Program-made: the position numbers and the translations under genes
IMG/VR virus record: IMGVR_UViG_3300025655_000030
Span: 1 to 64,000 of that record
Strand: one strand, 5' to 3'
From: a virus
Length of the DNA stretch: 64,000 nt
In this document: positions 34,881-42,554 of the stretch, in pieces
How the letters are laid out: every line of letters starts with the position of its first letter
How positions within the stretch are numbered: position 1 is the stretch's first letter
Notes under the pieces: model-generated
The model's database searches: none
Seen by the model: the letters and a program-made list of their open reading frames with translations, nothing else
What the model was told of the DNA's origin: nothing

Positions 34881-35354
34881 ATGACTATTACATATACCCA
34901 AATAACACCTACCGAAATACAAACGATTGAAACATTACAAGATGGGCGTTTTCGTTCTAGCGCTCTAGCTAAAGTTAACAACGAGTGGTACTCAGGTGAT
35001 AATTTAGTTGATTTAACTAATAAGACTGTCGAATGGTTAGACATTCCAACTTATGAAGCAGAGCAGGATGCCATAACTGCATTGCAAACGTTCAAATCAA
35101 ATCGTCAATCTCAACTAGACAACGCAGTAGTAGACGCGAACGGTTTTCTATTCGACGCAGATGAGAAATCTATTGGTAGACTATCATACGCAATAAGCGC
35201 TGCTGTAGAGGACGGAATGATAGATACTGATAATGTTGAATGGTCATTAGCTGATACACCAACAGGTGTTATGACAAGTGTAACTCTGGCAGACCTGAAA
35301 TTAGCCAGAAAGTTGGCTGTTCAGAACATGTCTACAATATGGGCAATCTCTTAG
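34881..35354 (+). CDS. DUF4376-like protein, probable tail fibre assembly or tip protein
   Basis: 157 aa. The C-terminal about 100 residues (SQLDNAVVDANGFLFDADEK, SIGRLSYAISAA, then VTLADLKLARKLAVQNMS) match the DUF4376 pattern found beside phage tail fibres. The N-terminus is a small beta domain. It follows the fibre gene by four bases, so it is probably a fibre chaperone or cap. Confidence 0.72.
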   Translation: MTITYTQITPTEIQTIETLQDGRFRSSALAKVNNEWYSGDNLVDLTNKTVEWLDIPTYEAEQDAITALQTFKSNRQSQLDNAVVDANGFLFDADEKSIGRLSYAISAAVEDGMIDTDNVEWSLADTPTGVMTSVTLADLKLARKLAVQNMSTIWAIS

Positions 35355-35761
35355 TGAGGTTGCCTTACCTACAATTTTACTCCGACAAAACTAAATACGC
35401 ACATAGCAAGTTGTTTACCATAACTACTAACCCCTTATATAAAGATAATAAAGGGTTAGATATACATGAATATGAACACATAAAACAATTCTACTTAATG
35501 TGGTTATTGTCGGTAATACTCTTTTATTACTACTTCCCTTTAATCATTATATTAGGTTTATTAACCCACAATTTACTTTACACAGTATCTTTAAGATACA
35601 GACTGTGGTCAGAGGTTAATGCTTATAAGAAACAAATGGAAGTAGACAATAATTACAGTTTAGAAGTTTGTGCAAAGTCATTAGTAGAGGATTATGGTTT
35701 TACCCACCTAACCTTAAGTGCTGCTACAGAGTTAATAGAATATAAAAATAATAATAGTTAA
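35339..35761 (+). CDS. membrane protein with HExxH metallopeptidase-like motif
   Basis: 140 aa. HEYEH (residues 43-47) fits the HExxH zinc site and follows LDI. It is immediately followed by hydrophobic helices (residues about 52-85). A downstream SEVNAY (Glu92) could be the third ligand, as in proteins with HExxH plus ExxA/ExxAY. It lies at the start of the lysis region and overlaps the previous gene. A membrane-associated peptidase or lysis helper is possible. Activity is unproven and no close family is named. Confidence 0.55.
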   Translation: MGNLLVRLPYLQFYSDKTKYAHSKLFTITTNPLYKDNKGLDIHEYEHIKQFYLMWLLSVILFYYYFPLIIILGLLTHNLLYTVSLRYRLWSEVNAYKKQMEVDNNYSLEVCAKSLVEDYGFTHLTLSAATELIEYKNNNS

Positions 35762-35770
35762 GGGGTTGTA

Positions 35771-36127
35771 GTGGAAAATAATAGTATAATTATGTGGGTT
35801 TTAGGGTCTGTAGTTACTCTGTTATACGCCTATTTTTGGTATGATAAAAATAAGTTAGATAAAGAAGTAGATAGGCTCAGAGATGATGATATATCTAAAG
35901 CTAAAGATATAGTAAATTTACAAAAGAAGGTTGAAGAACATTCTAATAAATTTATAACAGATCAAAGGTCAAGAGATATCGCTCAAAGTGAGATTCAACC
36001 ATTGAAAGATGATGTGAATCAGATGAAAAGCAACTTATCCTCAATAATGACATCATTGGGTGATTTAACTACAGAACTTAAAATAAGTAATGCTATAAGA
36101 GATTATGAAAAAAGTAACAATAAATGA
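35771..36127 (+). CDS. membrane-anchored coiled-coil protein, 118 aa
   Basis: It starts at GTG 35771 with a GGGG-containing ribosome site. One N-terminal transmembrane segment (IIMWVLGSVVTLLYAYFW) is followed by a charged coiled coil to the end. The arrangement fits a type II inner-membrane protein with cytoplasmic or periplasmic rod, as in some holin-associated or spanin-like proteins. The exact role is unknown; lysis context is the only guide. Confidence 0.65.
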   Translation: MENNSIIMWVLGSVVTLLYAYFWYDKNKLDKEVDRLRDDDISKAKDIVNLQKKVEEHSNKFITDQRSRDIAQSEIQPLKDDVNQMKSNLSSIMTSLGDLTTELKISNAIRDYEKSNNK

Positions 36128-36135
36128 GATCCTAA

Positions 36136-36546
36136 ATGAAAGTTTTTTTAATTGATGATGATGAATTACAAACACAAATACTAACAGAGATAATCCACAG
36201 TAATACCACTAACATAAACGTAGAGTCTAGTGTTGACACTTCTAATTTAGTAGATAGTATATCTAAATTTTACCCAGATATTATAGTTCTAGATTTATAT
36301 ATGCCTAATTCTAATGGTTTAACTGTGTGTAGTGATTTAAAGAGTAACCACATAACAAAGAATATACCTATAGTTATTCTTTCTGGTAGTGATGATTCTG
36401 AAGATAAGAAAAATTGCTACAAGGCTGGATGTATTGATTACTTAACTAAACCTGTAACAGCAGATGTTCTTCTGCAAAAGATTAAGAAGTACGGCTCAAT
36501 AGGGAGTATATATAAGTCAATGGGTAATATGGCTAAGGCAGGTTAA
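36136..36546 (+). CDS. CheY-like response regulator receiver protein
   Basis: 136 aa, a complete receiver domain and nothing else. The acidic triad is at Asp7-Asp9, the phosphoacceptor is Asp53 (VLDLYMPNSNG), the conserved Ser is Ser83 (ILSGSDD) and the Lys is Lys105 (DYLTKP). All catalytic residues are present, so phosphorylation by a host histidine kinase or small phosphodonor is plausible. It has no DNA-binding output domain. It lies within the lysis region between a membrane coiled-coil protein and the spanins, which is unusual for a phage. Confidence 0.9.
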   Translation: MKVFLIDDDELQTQILTEIIHSNTTNINVESSVDTSNLVDSISKFYPDIIVLDLYMPNSNGLTVCSDLKSNHITKNIPIVILSGSDDSEDKKNCYKAGCIDYLTKPVTADVLLQKIKKYGSIGSIYKSMGNMAKAG

Positions 36547-36548
36547 TT

Positions 36549-36956
36549 ATGTCATTTATATTAAGTATTAAAGATAAGATATACCAAGTATTAATTGTAG
36601 GGTTATTTTCATATTGCATGTATTTATACGTATGTAATAACTCTTTAGAAAATGACAACAATATATTGGTAAGTAATAATTTAATATTGAATCAAGCCAT
36701 AGTTACACAGAAAGAATCAATATCAGTGTTAGAAAAAACTATTACAGATAACAATTCATTAATTTCTGATATCACTTCTAAGAATAACTACTCAAACAAA
36801 TTGTTATCTGAGAGTATTGCTGAAATTAATGAATTAAGAATAATGGAGAATAAACGTGCTATTGAAAATCCATTCATGGCTGGTAATGTTGCTTCTGATA
36901 TGCTTTCTAAACGGTTGTCAGCTATTACCTCCACAGAAGATAGAAGTACAAACTAA
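36549..36956 (+). CDS. i-spanin (Rz-like)
   Basis: 135 aa. One N-terminal transmembrane helix (VLIVGLFSYCMYLYV, residues about 14-28) is followed by a long periplasmic coiled coil (LEKTITDNNSLISDITSKNN). The o-spanin gene starts inside its 3' end in another frame, the lambda Rz/Rz1 arrangement. The pair fuses inner and outer membranes at the end of lysis. This implies a Gram-negative host. Confidence 0.85.
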   Translation: MSFILSIKDKIYQVLIVGLFSYCMYLYVCNNSLENDNNILVSNNLILNQAIVTQKESISVLEKTITDNNSLISDITSKNNYSNKLLSESIAEINELRIMENKRAIENPFMAGNVASDMLSKRLSAITSTEDRSTN

Positions 36957-37287
36957 GTATTTACAACCTCCCCCTATGACACTACCTACACCCTCACCCC
37001 CTACACTATCATTACCTCAAGTTATAGTAATAACAGCCAAGGATGCGGAATACTACGCAGAAGCTTGTGTAAGCCTCTCTGACGATACTTATGATGAAGA
37101 TGTGGGGTACATAGGGTTAGATAGAGAAAGTGCCTGTGCGTGGTCTATACACGGTTTTACGGTACAAGGATGGTATAACTTACAACAAGATTTAATACTA
37201 ATTCAAAATTACGTTGAACAGGTTAAATTTCAAAGGGATTTCTATGAGAAGCAGTTATTAAATAGGAGTTCGGTTGATGGAGAGTAG
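36856..37287 (+). CDS. o-spanin lipoprotein (Rz1-like)
   Basis: 143 aa from GTG 36856 (or ATG at 36886), overlapping the i-spanin gene by 101 bases in another frame. A short signal with lipobox LNGC (Cys21) is followed by a proline-rich stretch (PPPMTLPTPSPP), as in Rz1 proteins. It is longer than typical Rz1 and has a further domain with two or more cysteines and aromatic residues that is not recognised. It is anchored in the outer membrane. Confidence 0.85.
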   Translation: MLLKIHSWLVMLLLICFLNGCQLLPPQKIEVQTKYLQPPPMTLPTPSPPTLSLPQVIVITAKDAEYYAEACVSLSDDTYDEDVGYIGLDRESACAWSIHGFTVQGWYNLQQDLILIQNYVEQVKFQRDFYEKQLLNRSSVDGE

Positions 37288-37534
37288 GTTTGATAGATTT
37301 AACTACTACGTAAGAGAGCTTGCGCTAACACTTAATCAGTTATGCTTAATAGAGGTAGTAGTGGTGATGTTCTTCTCTTACATGGCTTATGATTTGTTAG
37401 AGTGGTATAAAGGAATTATGACTATTGATAAATTTAATGCTGTTGCTTATTGGGCTGCTATTTCGGGATTGGTGGCTACAATATTCACTGCTGTGAAATC
37501 TATCAATGATACTCATAAGAGTAATAATAAATAA
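37274..37534 (+). CDS. putative holin
   Basis: 86 aa with two hydrophobic segments (LIEVVVVMFFSYMAYDLL and VAYWAAISGLVATIFTAV) and charged ends, the layout of a class II holin. It overlaps the o-spanin stop and lies in the lysis cluster. It would form the membrane lesion that triggers lysis. Assignment is by topology and place. Confidence 0.72.
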   Translation: MMESRFDRFNYYVRELALTLNQLCLIEVVVVMFFSYMAYDLLEWYKGIMTIDKFNAVAYWAAISGLVATIFTAVKSINDTHKSNNK

Positions 37535-37543
37535 AGGATACTC

Positions 37544-37828
37544 ATGAATTTTGAAAGAGAGAGTGTACAAGAAATATGGCGTACCCCTCAATGCACTTTC
37601 AATGTTGTCTACCCTACTAGTTGTACGGTATGTATTAAAGGTATGAGAGGAGAAATGAGCAGGGAAGAATTCGTAGCAGTAGTTGGTATATTTGCTAGGT
37701 CTGGGTTTGATAAACTATTATACGAAAGAATTGATGATTACGGTAACTTTATTGAAAAGATTATCGACATCAAAGATAAACATATTAATCATTTAGGTGT
37801 ATTGACAAATAAGGTTGAATTGATATGA
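37544..37828 (+). CDS. hypothetical protein, 94 aa
   Basis: Not recognised. Soluble, mixed alpha/beta, with two cysteines near residue 30. It starts after AAAGGA and its stop overlaps the next start. It lies between the holin and a beta-rich protein in the lysis region, so a virion-associated or lysis-timing role is possible. Confidence 0.6.
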   Translation: MNFERESVQEIWRTPQCTFNVVYPTSCTVCIKGMRGEMSREEFVAVVGIFARSGFDKLLYERIDDYGNFIEKIIDIKDKHINHLGVLTNKVELI

Positions 37829-38400
37829 CAACTAATGTTAATAATTACCTAAACTCCATAATTGACTTACAAAGTGGAATACAAAGGTCGGTAAACTCAA
37901 TTAATGAGGGTGGTGGATGGTTATTTAAACAAGTAATGACATACACAGCAGCTTCACCATTAGAGTTAGTAGAAGATACTCCTACAACAGTTCCTATACC
38001 ACTAGCTGATGTAGGTTATGCTGAGAATCACTTGTTAAATCTATTATATGATTATGAGAATAATAAGTTTACACCATCAACCGTAGGTGATTTATTCCTA
38101 GTGTCATTTAGAGGCAAAGCAGTTGCTGATAACAACTTTGCGTATCTAAACTTAGAGGTTAATTCTCCTAATAGTGACTTTAACCCAGTTGATGCTGCTA
38201 CTACCGCATTTGCTAAGAATAGTGGTGTGGTAGAGTTTATATCCCAAAAGTTCTTAATATTCACATCACAAATATTAGTTAATAATGGTGTAAATGTTAC
38301 AGCCACTGCACAAGGTGCTAATATAGACTTATATGATTATAGCTTCACTATAGTTAGGTTATTTAGTAATAAAGGTATTAATACAGATGCGTTTAGTTAG
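37825..38400 (+). CDS. beta-rich hypothetical virion protein, 191 aa
   Basis: Not recognised by family. The C-terminal 140 residues look like a jelly-roll (DLFLVSFRGKAVADNNFAYL, then FISQKFLIFTSQILVNNGVN, and YDYSFTIVRLF), similar in rhythm to knob domains of viral fibres. The N-terminus includes a helical tip. A trimeric surface or fibre-tip protein is inferred, weakly. Confidence 0.5.
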   Translation: MTTNVNNYLNSIIDLQSGIQRSVNSINEGGGWLFKQVMTYTAASPLELVEDTPTTVPIPLADVGYAENHLLNLLYDYENNKFTPSTVGDLFLVSFRGKAVADNNFAYLNLEVNSPNSDFNPVDAATTAFAKNSGVVEFISQKFLIFTSQILVNNGVNVTATAQGANIDLYDYSFTIVRLFSNKGINTDAFS

Positions 38401-38758
38401 AACTTATTATGATGATAGAACAGAGGGTAAGTTATTCTTTCCAGACGGTACTTATGTTTATACATTAGAAAGACCTTGGCTAGATAATAAACCTTTTGTA
38501 AGTTGTATTCCAGAAGGTAAGTATATTGTTGATAGAGATTATACTGGTAAACATCAATGGTATAAGATTAGGGAAGGTCAAGTAGAAGGGAGGTCATTCA
38601 TAGAATTCCATGAAGCTAATGTAGTAAGCCAGCTAGAAGGCTGTGTATCGCTCTGTATGAGGTTATCTGGTGGTAAGGCATACCAATGTACTGCTGCATT
38701 AAATAAGCTCTTAGAATGGTTTGGAGAGAGTAGTTTTGTGTTAGAGATAACTTCTTAG
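38387..38758 (+). CDS. DUF5675 family protein
   Basis: 123 aa. The residues FPDGTYVYTLERPWLDN, then SCIPEGKY, FHEANVVSQLEGCVSL fit the DUF5675 pattern found in late regions of phages. The family has conserved Glu, Arg, Pro, Trp and Cys. Its function is not established; a cell-wall enzyme has been suspected because of its position near lysis genes. It is the last gene of the rightward late unit. Confidence 0.78.
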   Translation: MRLVRTYYDDRTEGKLFFPDGTYVYTLERPWLDNKPFVSCIPEGKYIVDRDYTGKHQWYKIREGQVEGRSFIEFHEANVVSQLEGCVSLCMRLSGGKAYQCTAALNKLLEWFGESSFVLEITS

Positions 38759-38762
38759 AAAG

Positions 38763-38790
38763 AAGGGTACTGTAAGAAGTACCCTTTATA
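38763..38790. terminator. bidirectional intrinsic terminator between convergent units
   Basis: AAGGGTAC and GTACCCTT pair (8 bp) around an 8-base loop. T-rich sequence lies downstream on the plus strand and A-rich sequence on the other side. It separates the rightward late unit from the leftward genes. Confidence 0.8.
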
Positions 38791-38797
38791 TTAAATA

Positions 38798-39175
38798 CTA
38801 TAAAGTTTCATACAATTCATTGGCCTTTTTAGTAAAATACTCTAACCAAGGGACATTACCAATATCATTAACAGCGTCATGATATTCTTGTAGGTTAGAT
38901 AATATTTCTATTTGGTCTTCAGTAAATAACCCTACCCATTCCTTAGCCACTTTAGGAGCATATAACTCACCAGTTATTATATCTTTCACCCCACCCTCAT
39001 ACCCGACTAAACTATTCTTAATAGTTTCAGGCATCATATTACCTACTACACAAGATAACCCATCCTCAGTAATATACATACAATTGTTATTAACAGTGCA
39101 GTAAGCTGGTACACCTTGTTTAATAGTTTCATCAATACCTAATCGTACTAACTCTTTAAATTCTTGATTATTCAT
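38798..39175 (-). CDS. hypothetical protein, 125 aa
   Basis: Not recognised. Soluble, mainly helical, with three cysteines in the first half (CTVNNNC and CVVG). The ATG follows AAGGAG. It is the last gene of the leftward unit and has its own promoter with an inverted repeat at 39241-39295. Confidence 0.65.
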   Translation of the reverse strand: MNNQEFKELVRLGIDETIKQGVPAYCTVNNNCMYITEDGLSCVVGNMMPETIKNSLVGYEGGVKDIITGELYAPKVAKEWVGLFTEDQIEILSNLQEYHDAVNDIGNVPWLEYFTKKANELYETL

Positions 39176-39240
39176 TATCCAACTCCTTAATCTTATCTGA
39201 CAGTTCTTTTACTTTAAGTAGTAGTTCCTCTTAAATATAA

Positions 39241-39295
39241 AAACTCTTAAACAACAATACATGAGTATTATCACTTAAGAGTTTAGACTTGTCAA
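39241..39295 (-). promoter_or_regulatory. sigma70-like promoter with embedded inverted repeat
   Basis: On the minus strand, TTGACA (39295-39290), 17 bases, GATAAT (39272-39267). An inverted repeat, AAACTCTTAA/TTAAGAGTTT, occupies 39284-39275 (inside the spacer) and 39250-39241 (downstream). The upstream arm would not be in RNA started here. About 65 bases of untranslated leader follow to the ATG at 39175. Confidence 0.65.
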
Positions 39296-39317
39296 CTGTT
39301 ATCTGCAATTAATGTAA

Positions 39318-39755
39318 TCATTTTAAATCTTCTTTAAATTCAATTATTGGGCAAACCTTATCTGTCTTAGCCTTAATGTAATTTATGATTAGACTTTCTT
39401 TAGGTGTATACTCCTTCTTAGGGAAGTACCTACTTTTAAGTTTCTCTACTAAGTACATAACCCCTGTTAGAAATAATAGTATCAATATCATTCCGCATAT
39501 TGCAAGTATAAACGTACCTAATAACGCCCAAATAGCTACCGCTACTCCCAAAGTCTCTGGAAGATACCCATTAACATTTACCATTAAAAATACTAAAGGG
39601 CTAGCGACTACCATACAAATAAATACCCCCATTGCTAGACGAAACATCACCTGCCAGAAGTATAAACATAAGCTTCTACTAGGATTCCACCTATCAGCAA
39701 AGAAGAACTTCTCTGTTAACATTTTATAATGCCAACTATTTTTACTTATTTTCAT
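39318..39755 (-). CDS. membrane protein, 145 aa
   Basis: Two or three hydrophobic segments (LAMGVFICMVVASPLVFLMV and LGVAVAIWALLGTFILAICG continuing into MILILLFLTGVMYLV), with basic N- and C-terminal tails. Its start overlaps the stop of the macro-domain gene by four bases. Not recognised; an inner-membrane protein expressed with early genes. Confidence 0.65.
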   Translation of the reverse strand: MKISKNSWHYKMLTEKFFFADRWNPSRSLCLYFWQVMFRLAMGVFICMVVASPLVFLMVNVNGYLPETLGVAVAIWALLGTFILAICGMILILLFLTGVMYLVEKLKSRYFPKKEYTPKESLIINYIKAKTDKVCPIIEFKEDLK

Positions 39756-40234
39756 TTTAAATCCTCCAAACTATAAACATAAACGTCAGCCCAACCTAAT
39801 AAGTGTTCTACTAATTCTAACACAATTATCCAGTCAGCACCACCCTTATCTGAACTCATTTTATAGGGGACTCCTATTTTAATTTTACGACCTACAATAT
39901 GCTTCCTCAATCTGTCTGTTAAGGTTATAAAATCCTTAACCTCTGAAAGACATTTAGCTAAAGCTCCGTAATTAGTGTAACGTTTACCACCACTTCCGTA
40001 AAACTCTTGAGAGTGAAGATTAACTACCCCAGAATCCCCTGATAGAGTGCCTAGAGTATTTTTATACATGAAGCTGTACTGGTAGTCTCTAAAAGCTTTA
40101 GGGAATTGTTCCTTAACCTGTTTAGCGACTCCACTACCCATAATATTCTGGCAATTCACTTGGTGTAATATATAATCTACCTCACCCTCCTTTAGAGCTT
40201 TAATTAAGCAACCTTTCTTATATGTAATTGTCAT
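39752..40234 (-). CDS. macro domain protein (ADP-ribose binding / phosphatase-like)
   Basis: 160 aa, the size of a single macro domain. HQVNCQNIMGSGVAKQVKEQ (about residues 24-43) is the family's N-terminal signature, with the Asn and Gly-Ser-Gly that hold ADP-ribose. Macro domains bind ADP-ribose or hydrolyse ADP-ribose 1''-phosphate, the by-product of tRNA 2'-phosphotransfer, or remove ADP-ribose from targets. In a phage it could counter ADP-ribosylation or NAD-based defence, or recycle repair products. Which one is not decidable here. Confidence 0.88.
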   Translation of the reverse strand: MTITYKKGCLIKALKEGEVDYILHQVNCQNIMGSGVAKQVKEQFPKAFRDYQYSFMYKNTLGTLSGDSGVVNLHSQEFYGSGGKRYTNYGALAKCLSEVKDFITLTDRLRKHIVGRKIKIGVPYKMSSDKGGADWIIVLELVEHLLGWADVYVYSLEDLK

Positions 40235-40249
40235 ATATCCTCCTAATAT

Positions 40250-40684
40250 TTAATCAATAAACTTAGTATACTGAAAACCATTGGCCTTTGCAAGCATTCT
40301 TAGATAAACCCCTATAGGTTTAACAGCTCTAGAATCACCGCCATGAATCATAAAAGTATTCACTCCAGCTATAGTATCAGTTATCCAAAAGTAAGGACAT
40401 GCCCCTTCACCATCTAAAGGTTTAACTCTCCAACAAGGAAATGCTAATCGCTCAATATGAGTATGAGCATCTGACACAGCTACATACTGAAAACATGTAG
40501 GAATATGTCTAGTAATTAAATCATCCCTAGACCTTTCCTTTGTACGATAGAATCTAACAGGTTCACGTACAGACTTATACTTTTTACCATTAGCTTTGTT
40601 AGTAAGAACTTTAGAAGCCTTATAGATTTTAACTCTACCGCTAGCTGCTGTCCATACATGTTTAAATGTTACTGTTGGTTTCAT
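40250..40684 (-). CDS. hypothetical protein, 144 aa
   Basis: Not recognised. Basic N-terminal half (KIYKASKVLTNKANGKKYKS), with three cysteines and several histidines. The ATG at 40684 is weakly preceded by GAGGT. The 19-bp element at 40726-40744 lies upstream. It is probably transcribed with the macro-domain gene. Confidence 0.6.
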   Translation of the reverse strand: MKPTVTFKHVWTAASGRVKIYKASKVLTNKANGKKYKSVREPVRFYRTKERSRDDLITRHIPTCFQYVAVSDAHTHIERLAFPCWRVKPLDGEGACPYFWITDTIAGVNTFMIHGGDSRAVKPIGVYLRMLAKANGFQYTKFID

Positions 40685-40725
40685 AATTATACCTCATATT
40701 TAAGCCTCTACACTACCTAGAAGCG

Positions 40726-40744
40726 ATTATTTACCTATACCCTA
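40726..40744. repeat. 19-bp element shared with 2036-2054
   Basis: ATTATTTACCTATACCCTA is identical to 2036-2054. It lies 42 bases before the start of the gene ending at 40250. Both copies also have an ACTACT string a little further upstream on the transcribed side. It is a candidate phage promoter or regulator site. Confidence 0.45.
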
Positions 40745-40764
40745 TACCAATGTACTACTAATAA

Positions 40765-40956
40765 TTATAGTTGCTTAGAATTGATTGTAGGGGTTAATTT
40801 AGCCAATACTACTAGCCCATGACATCTCAAACCATACCTTATTTCACATTCTGTGCAGTATTTATCCTCTCTCATTTCCTCTCTGTCTGTGCATAAACCT
40901 TTTATTGTGTGTAACACTTCTCCACAGCAAGGACAATCTAAATTGAAACTACTCAT
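40765..40956 (-). CDS. small zinc-ribbon protein, 63 aa
   Basis: CPCC (residues 9-12) and CTEC (about 34-37) give two zinc knuckles. The rest is short. The start overlaps the stop of the HNH gene upstream. Possibly a nucleic-acid or protein-binding adaptor. No family is assigned. Confidence 0.68.
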   Translation of the reverse strand: MSSFNLDCPCCGEVLHTIKGLCTDREEMREDKYCTECEIRYGLRCHGLVVLAKLTPTINSKQL

Positions 40957-41294
40957 AATCTATTCTCCCATTTCTTAATCATCATCTTAACTTCCTTCAC
41001 ACCTATTAAGTTATTACCATTCTCAATTAACCCTTTCAAAGAGTTAACGCTTGTATGGCAACTCACTACGTTACCTACGCAATAACCTCTGGAGTTATCT
41101 ATTCTATCTATAGTAACAGTGTCTAATGTTAAAGGTAGTCCTGTATAATAACATTTCTTAGCTCTAAGCATATTCTTCATAGAAGTAAAACTAATAGAGA
41201 ATTCATGTCCTTTAGATTTAGCATTCTGACACTTAGCTAAGTACTTATTAGCTGCCATTAAATCAAATTTTACATTAGGTGGATATTTAGGCAT
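40953..41294 (-). CDS. HNH-type endonuclease, small
   Basis: 113 aa. KKCYYTGLPLTLDTVTIDRI, then DNSRGYCVGNVVSCHTSVNS, has the conserved C-x-TG-x-P-L, T-x-D-R-I-D and GY-x-x-GN-x-V layout of small phage HNH nucleases. It has the usual ββα metal region but an Asn/His pattern that needs checking. It is free-standing. The ATG follows AAGGAG. Confidence 0.75.
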   Translation of the reverse strand: MPKYPPNVKFDLMAANKYLAKCQNAKSKGHEFSISFTSMKNMLRAKKCYYTGLPLTLDTVTIDRIDNSRGYCVGNVVSCHTSVNSLKGLIENGNNLIGVKEVKMMIKKWENRL

Positions 41295-41349
41295 AAAAAC
41301 TCCTTAGAAATACATAAATTAAAAATAGTGTATCACAACAATCAAACCA

Positions 41350-42549
41350 CTACCAACCTTTATTTTTAATATTCAAAGTTATGGTGGATTGTATCTCTTT
41401 AATAAACTCCAGTATTTTAGGGTCTTTAATAATACTATTAGCAAAACCATAGTGTTGTCTTACATGGGCATTAGGCTCTACAGGGTAATTTAAGTTTAAT
41501 TGTAAACTACTTACTCTCTTCCCGTTCTCAGTTATACTATAGAATATGTCCCGCCAATTTTTATCTACTCTATCATGGTAACTACCTATACAGTGTCTCA
41601 TTGCGGAACCTTCTGTATTCATTTCTAAAGGTGATTTCAAGATTGTGGCTTTTAATCCCTTATGAGAAGTTGATGTAATTCCATATATTGACTCTTTTCC
41701 TACTAAGTATGGGTATAATTTATCTGAATACTTTAACATATTGATCTCTTTACTAAAGTTATCATGTTCATTCTCCCACCTAGCAGCACTCCACTTAGGG
41801 TTAGTAGTTTTACCTAATCTCTCTGCCATTAGTATAGTATCTTGTTTATGCTGTTTGTATTTTATTACTTCCTGTTTATCAAAACACTTTAAAGCCCCAA
41901 ACTTAGGTAGGAGGTTCTTCCAGTCTTCGCATATAATACCCCTTTTCAGTAAAGTGCTGGGTATGGTATTGAGGGAATACAAATCTCTAGGGTCTTTATA
42001 CTCAAAATCTATTTTCATAACACACCTAACTAAGAGTTCATTACGAGTCTTACTATTAGAACATAACCTCTTCCATAACCCTTTACCCAAATCCTTTTTA
42101 AGTCTATCAGGGGATAACCCCTTAAGAGCTACTATAGGGTATACGTTCATTAAACCATCATCTTTCACTGCATTCAAGGTATCTAAATTATCATGTAACT
42201 TACGAAGAATGCGATAATCATAACCTCCGCTTAAAGGGTTATAAGCTACGCTAGAGAAATCTCTTACAGGTATTACCCACTCTCTATACATAAGCTTGTT
42301 AAATCTCTCCCACACTTTCTTACCATAAGTCTCTTGACAGTATTGAAAGAACTCTTTATGTCTTGTGGGTATGTCATTGTCTAATAATTTTAATGTAGTT
42401 ATAATCTCATTTATACTTTTCTTACCTAACTTACCTTCCTTAGTAGACATATCGGGGAGTTTAGTGTAGCGATCAATACAGGATTTACTCCCCCCCACTA
42501 ATCTAAACTCTTTCTTATCATTAATTAGTATTGATTTAACTTCACGCAT
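41350..42549 (-). CDS. PcfJ-like protein
   Basis: 399 aa. The C-terminal MNTEGSAMRHCIGSYHDRVD and later RVSSLQLNL, RQHYGFAN match the PcfJ pattern, first described in conjugative plasmids, with a conserved MxHCVGSY. The N-terminal 250 residues are helical and unplaced. PcfJ is sometimes encoded by phages but its biochemical function is unknown. The gene has its own promoter with an inverted repeat that includes its ribosome site (see 42555-42622). Confidence 0.78.
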   Translation of the reverse strand: MREVKSILINDKKEFRLVGGSKSCIDRYTKLPDMSTKEGKLGKKSINEIITTLKLLDNDIPTRHKEFFQYCQETYGKKVWERFNKLMYREWVIPVRDFSSVAYNPLSGGYDYRILRKLHDNLDTLNAVKDDGLMNVYPIVALKGLSPDRLKKDLGKGLWKRLCSNSKTRNELLVRCVMKIDFEYKDPRDLYSLNTIPSTLLKRGIICEDWKNLLPKFGALKCFDKQEVIKYKQHKQDTILMAERLGKTTNPKWSAARWENEHDNFSKEINMLKYSDKLYPYLVGKESIYGITSTSHKGLKATILKSPLEMNTEGSAMRHCIGSYHDRVDKNWRDIFYSITENGKRVSSLQLNLNYPVEPNAHVRQHYGFANSIIKDPKILEFIKEIQSTITLNIKNKGW

Positions 42550-42554
42550 AAAAA

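Noticed and set aside
38763-38790. Attachment site for integration
   Set aside because: The inverted repeat is explained as a bidirectional terminator, and no integrase gene is present.
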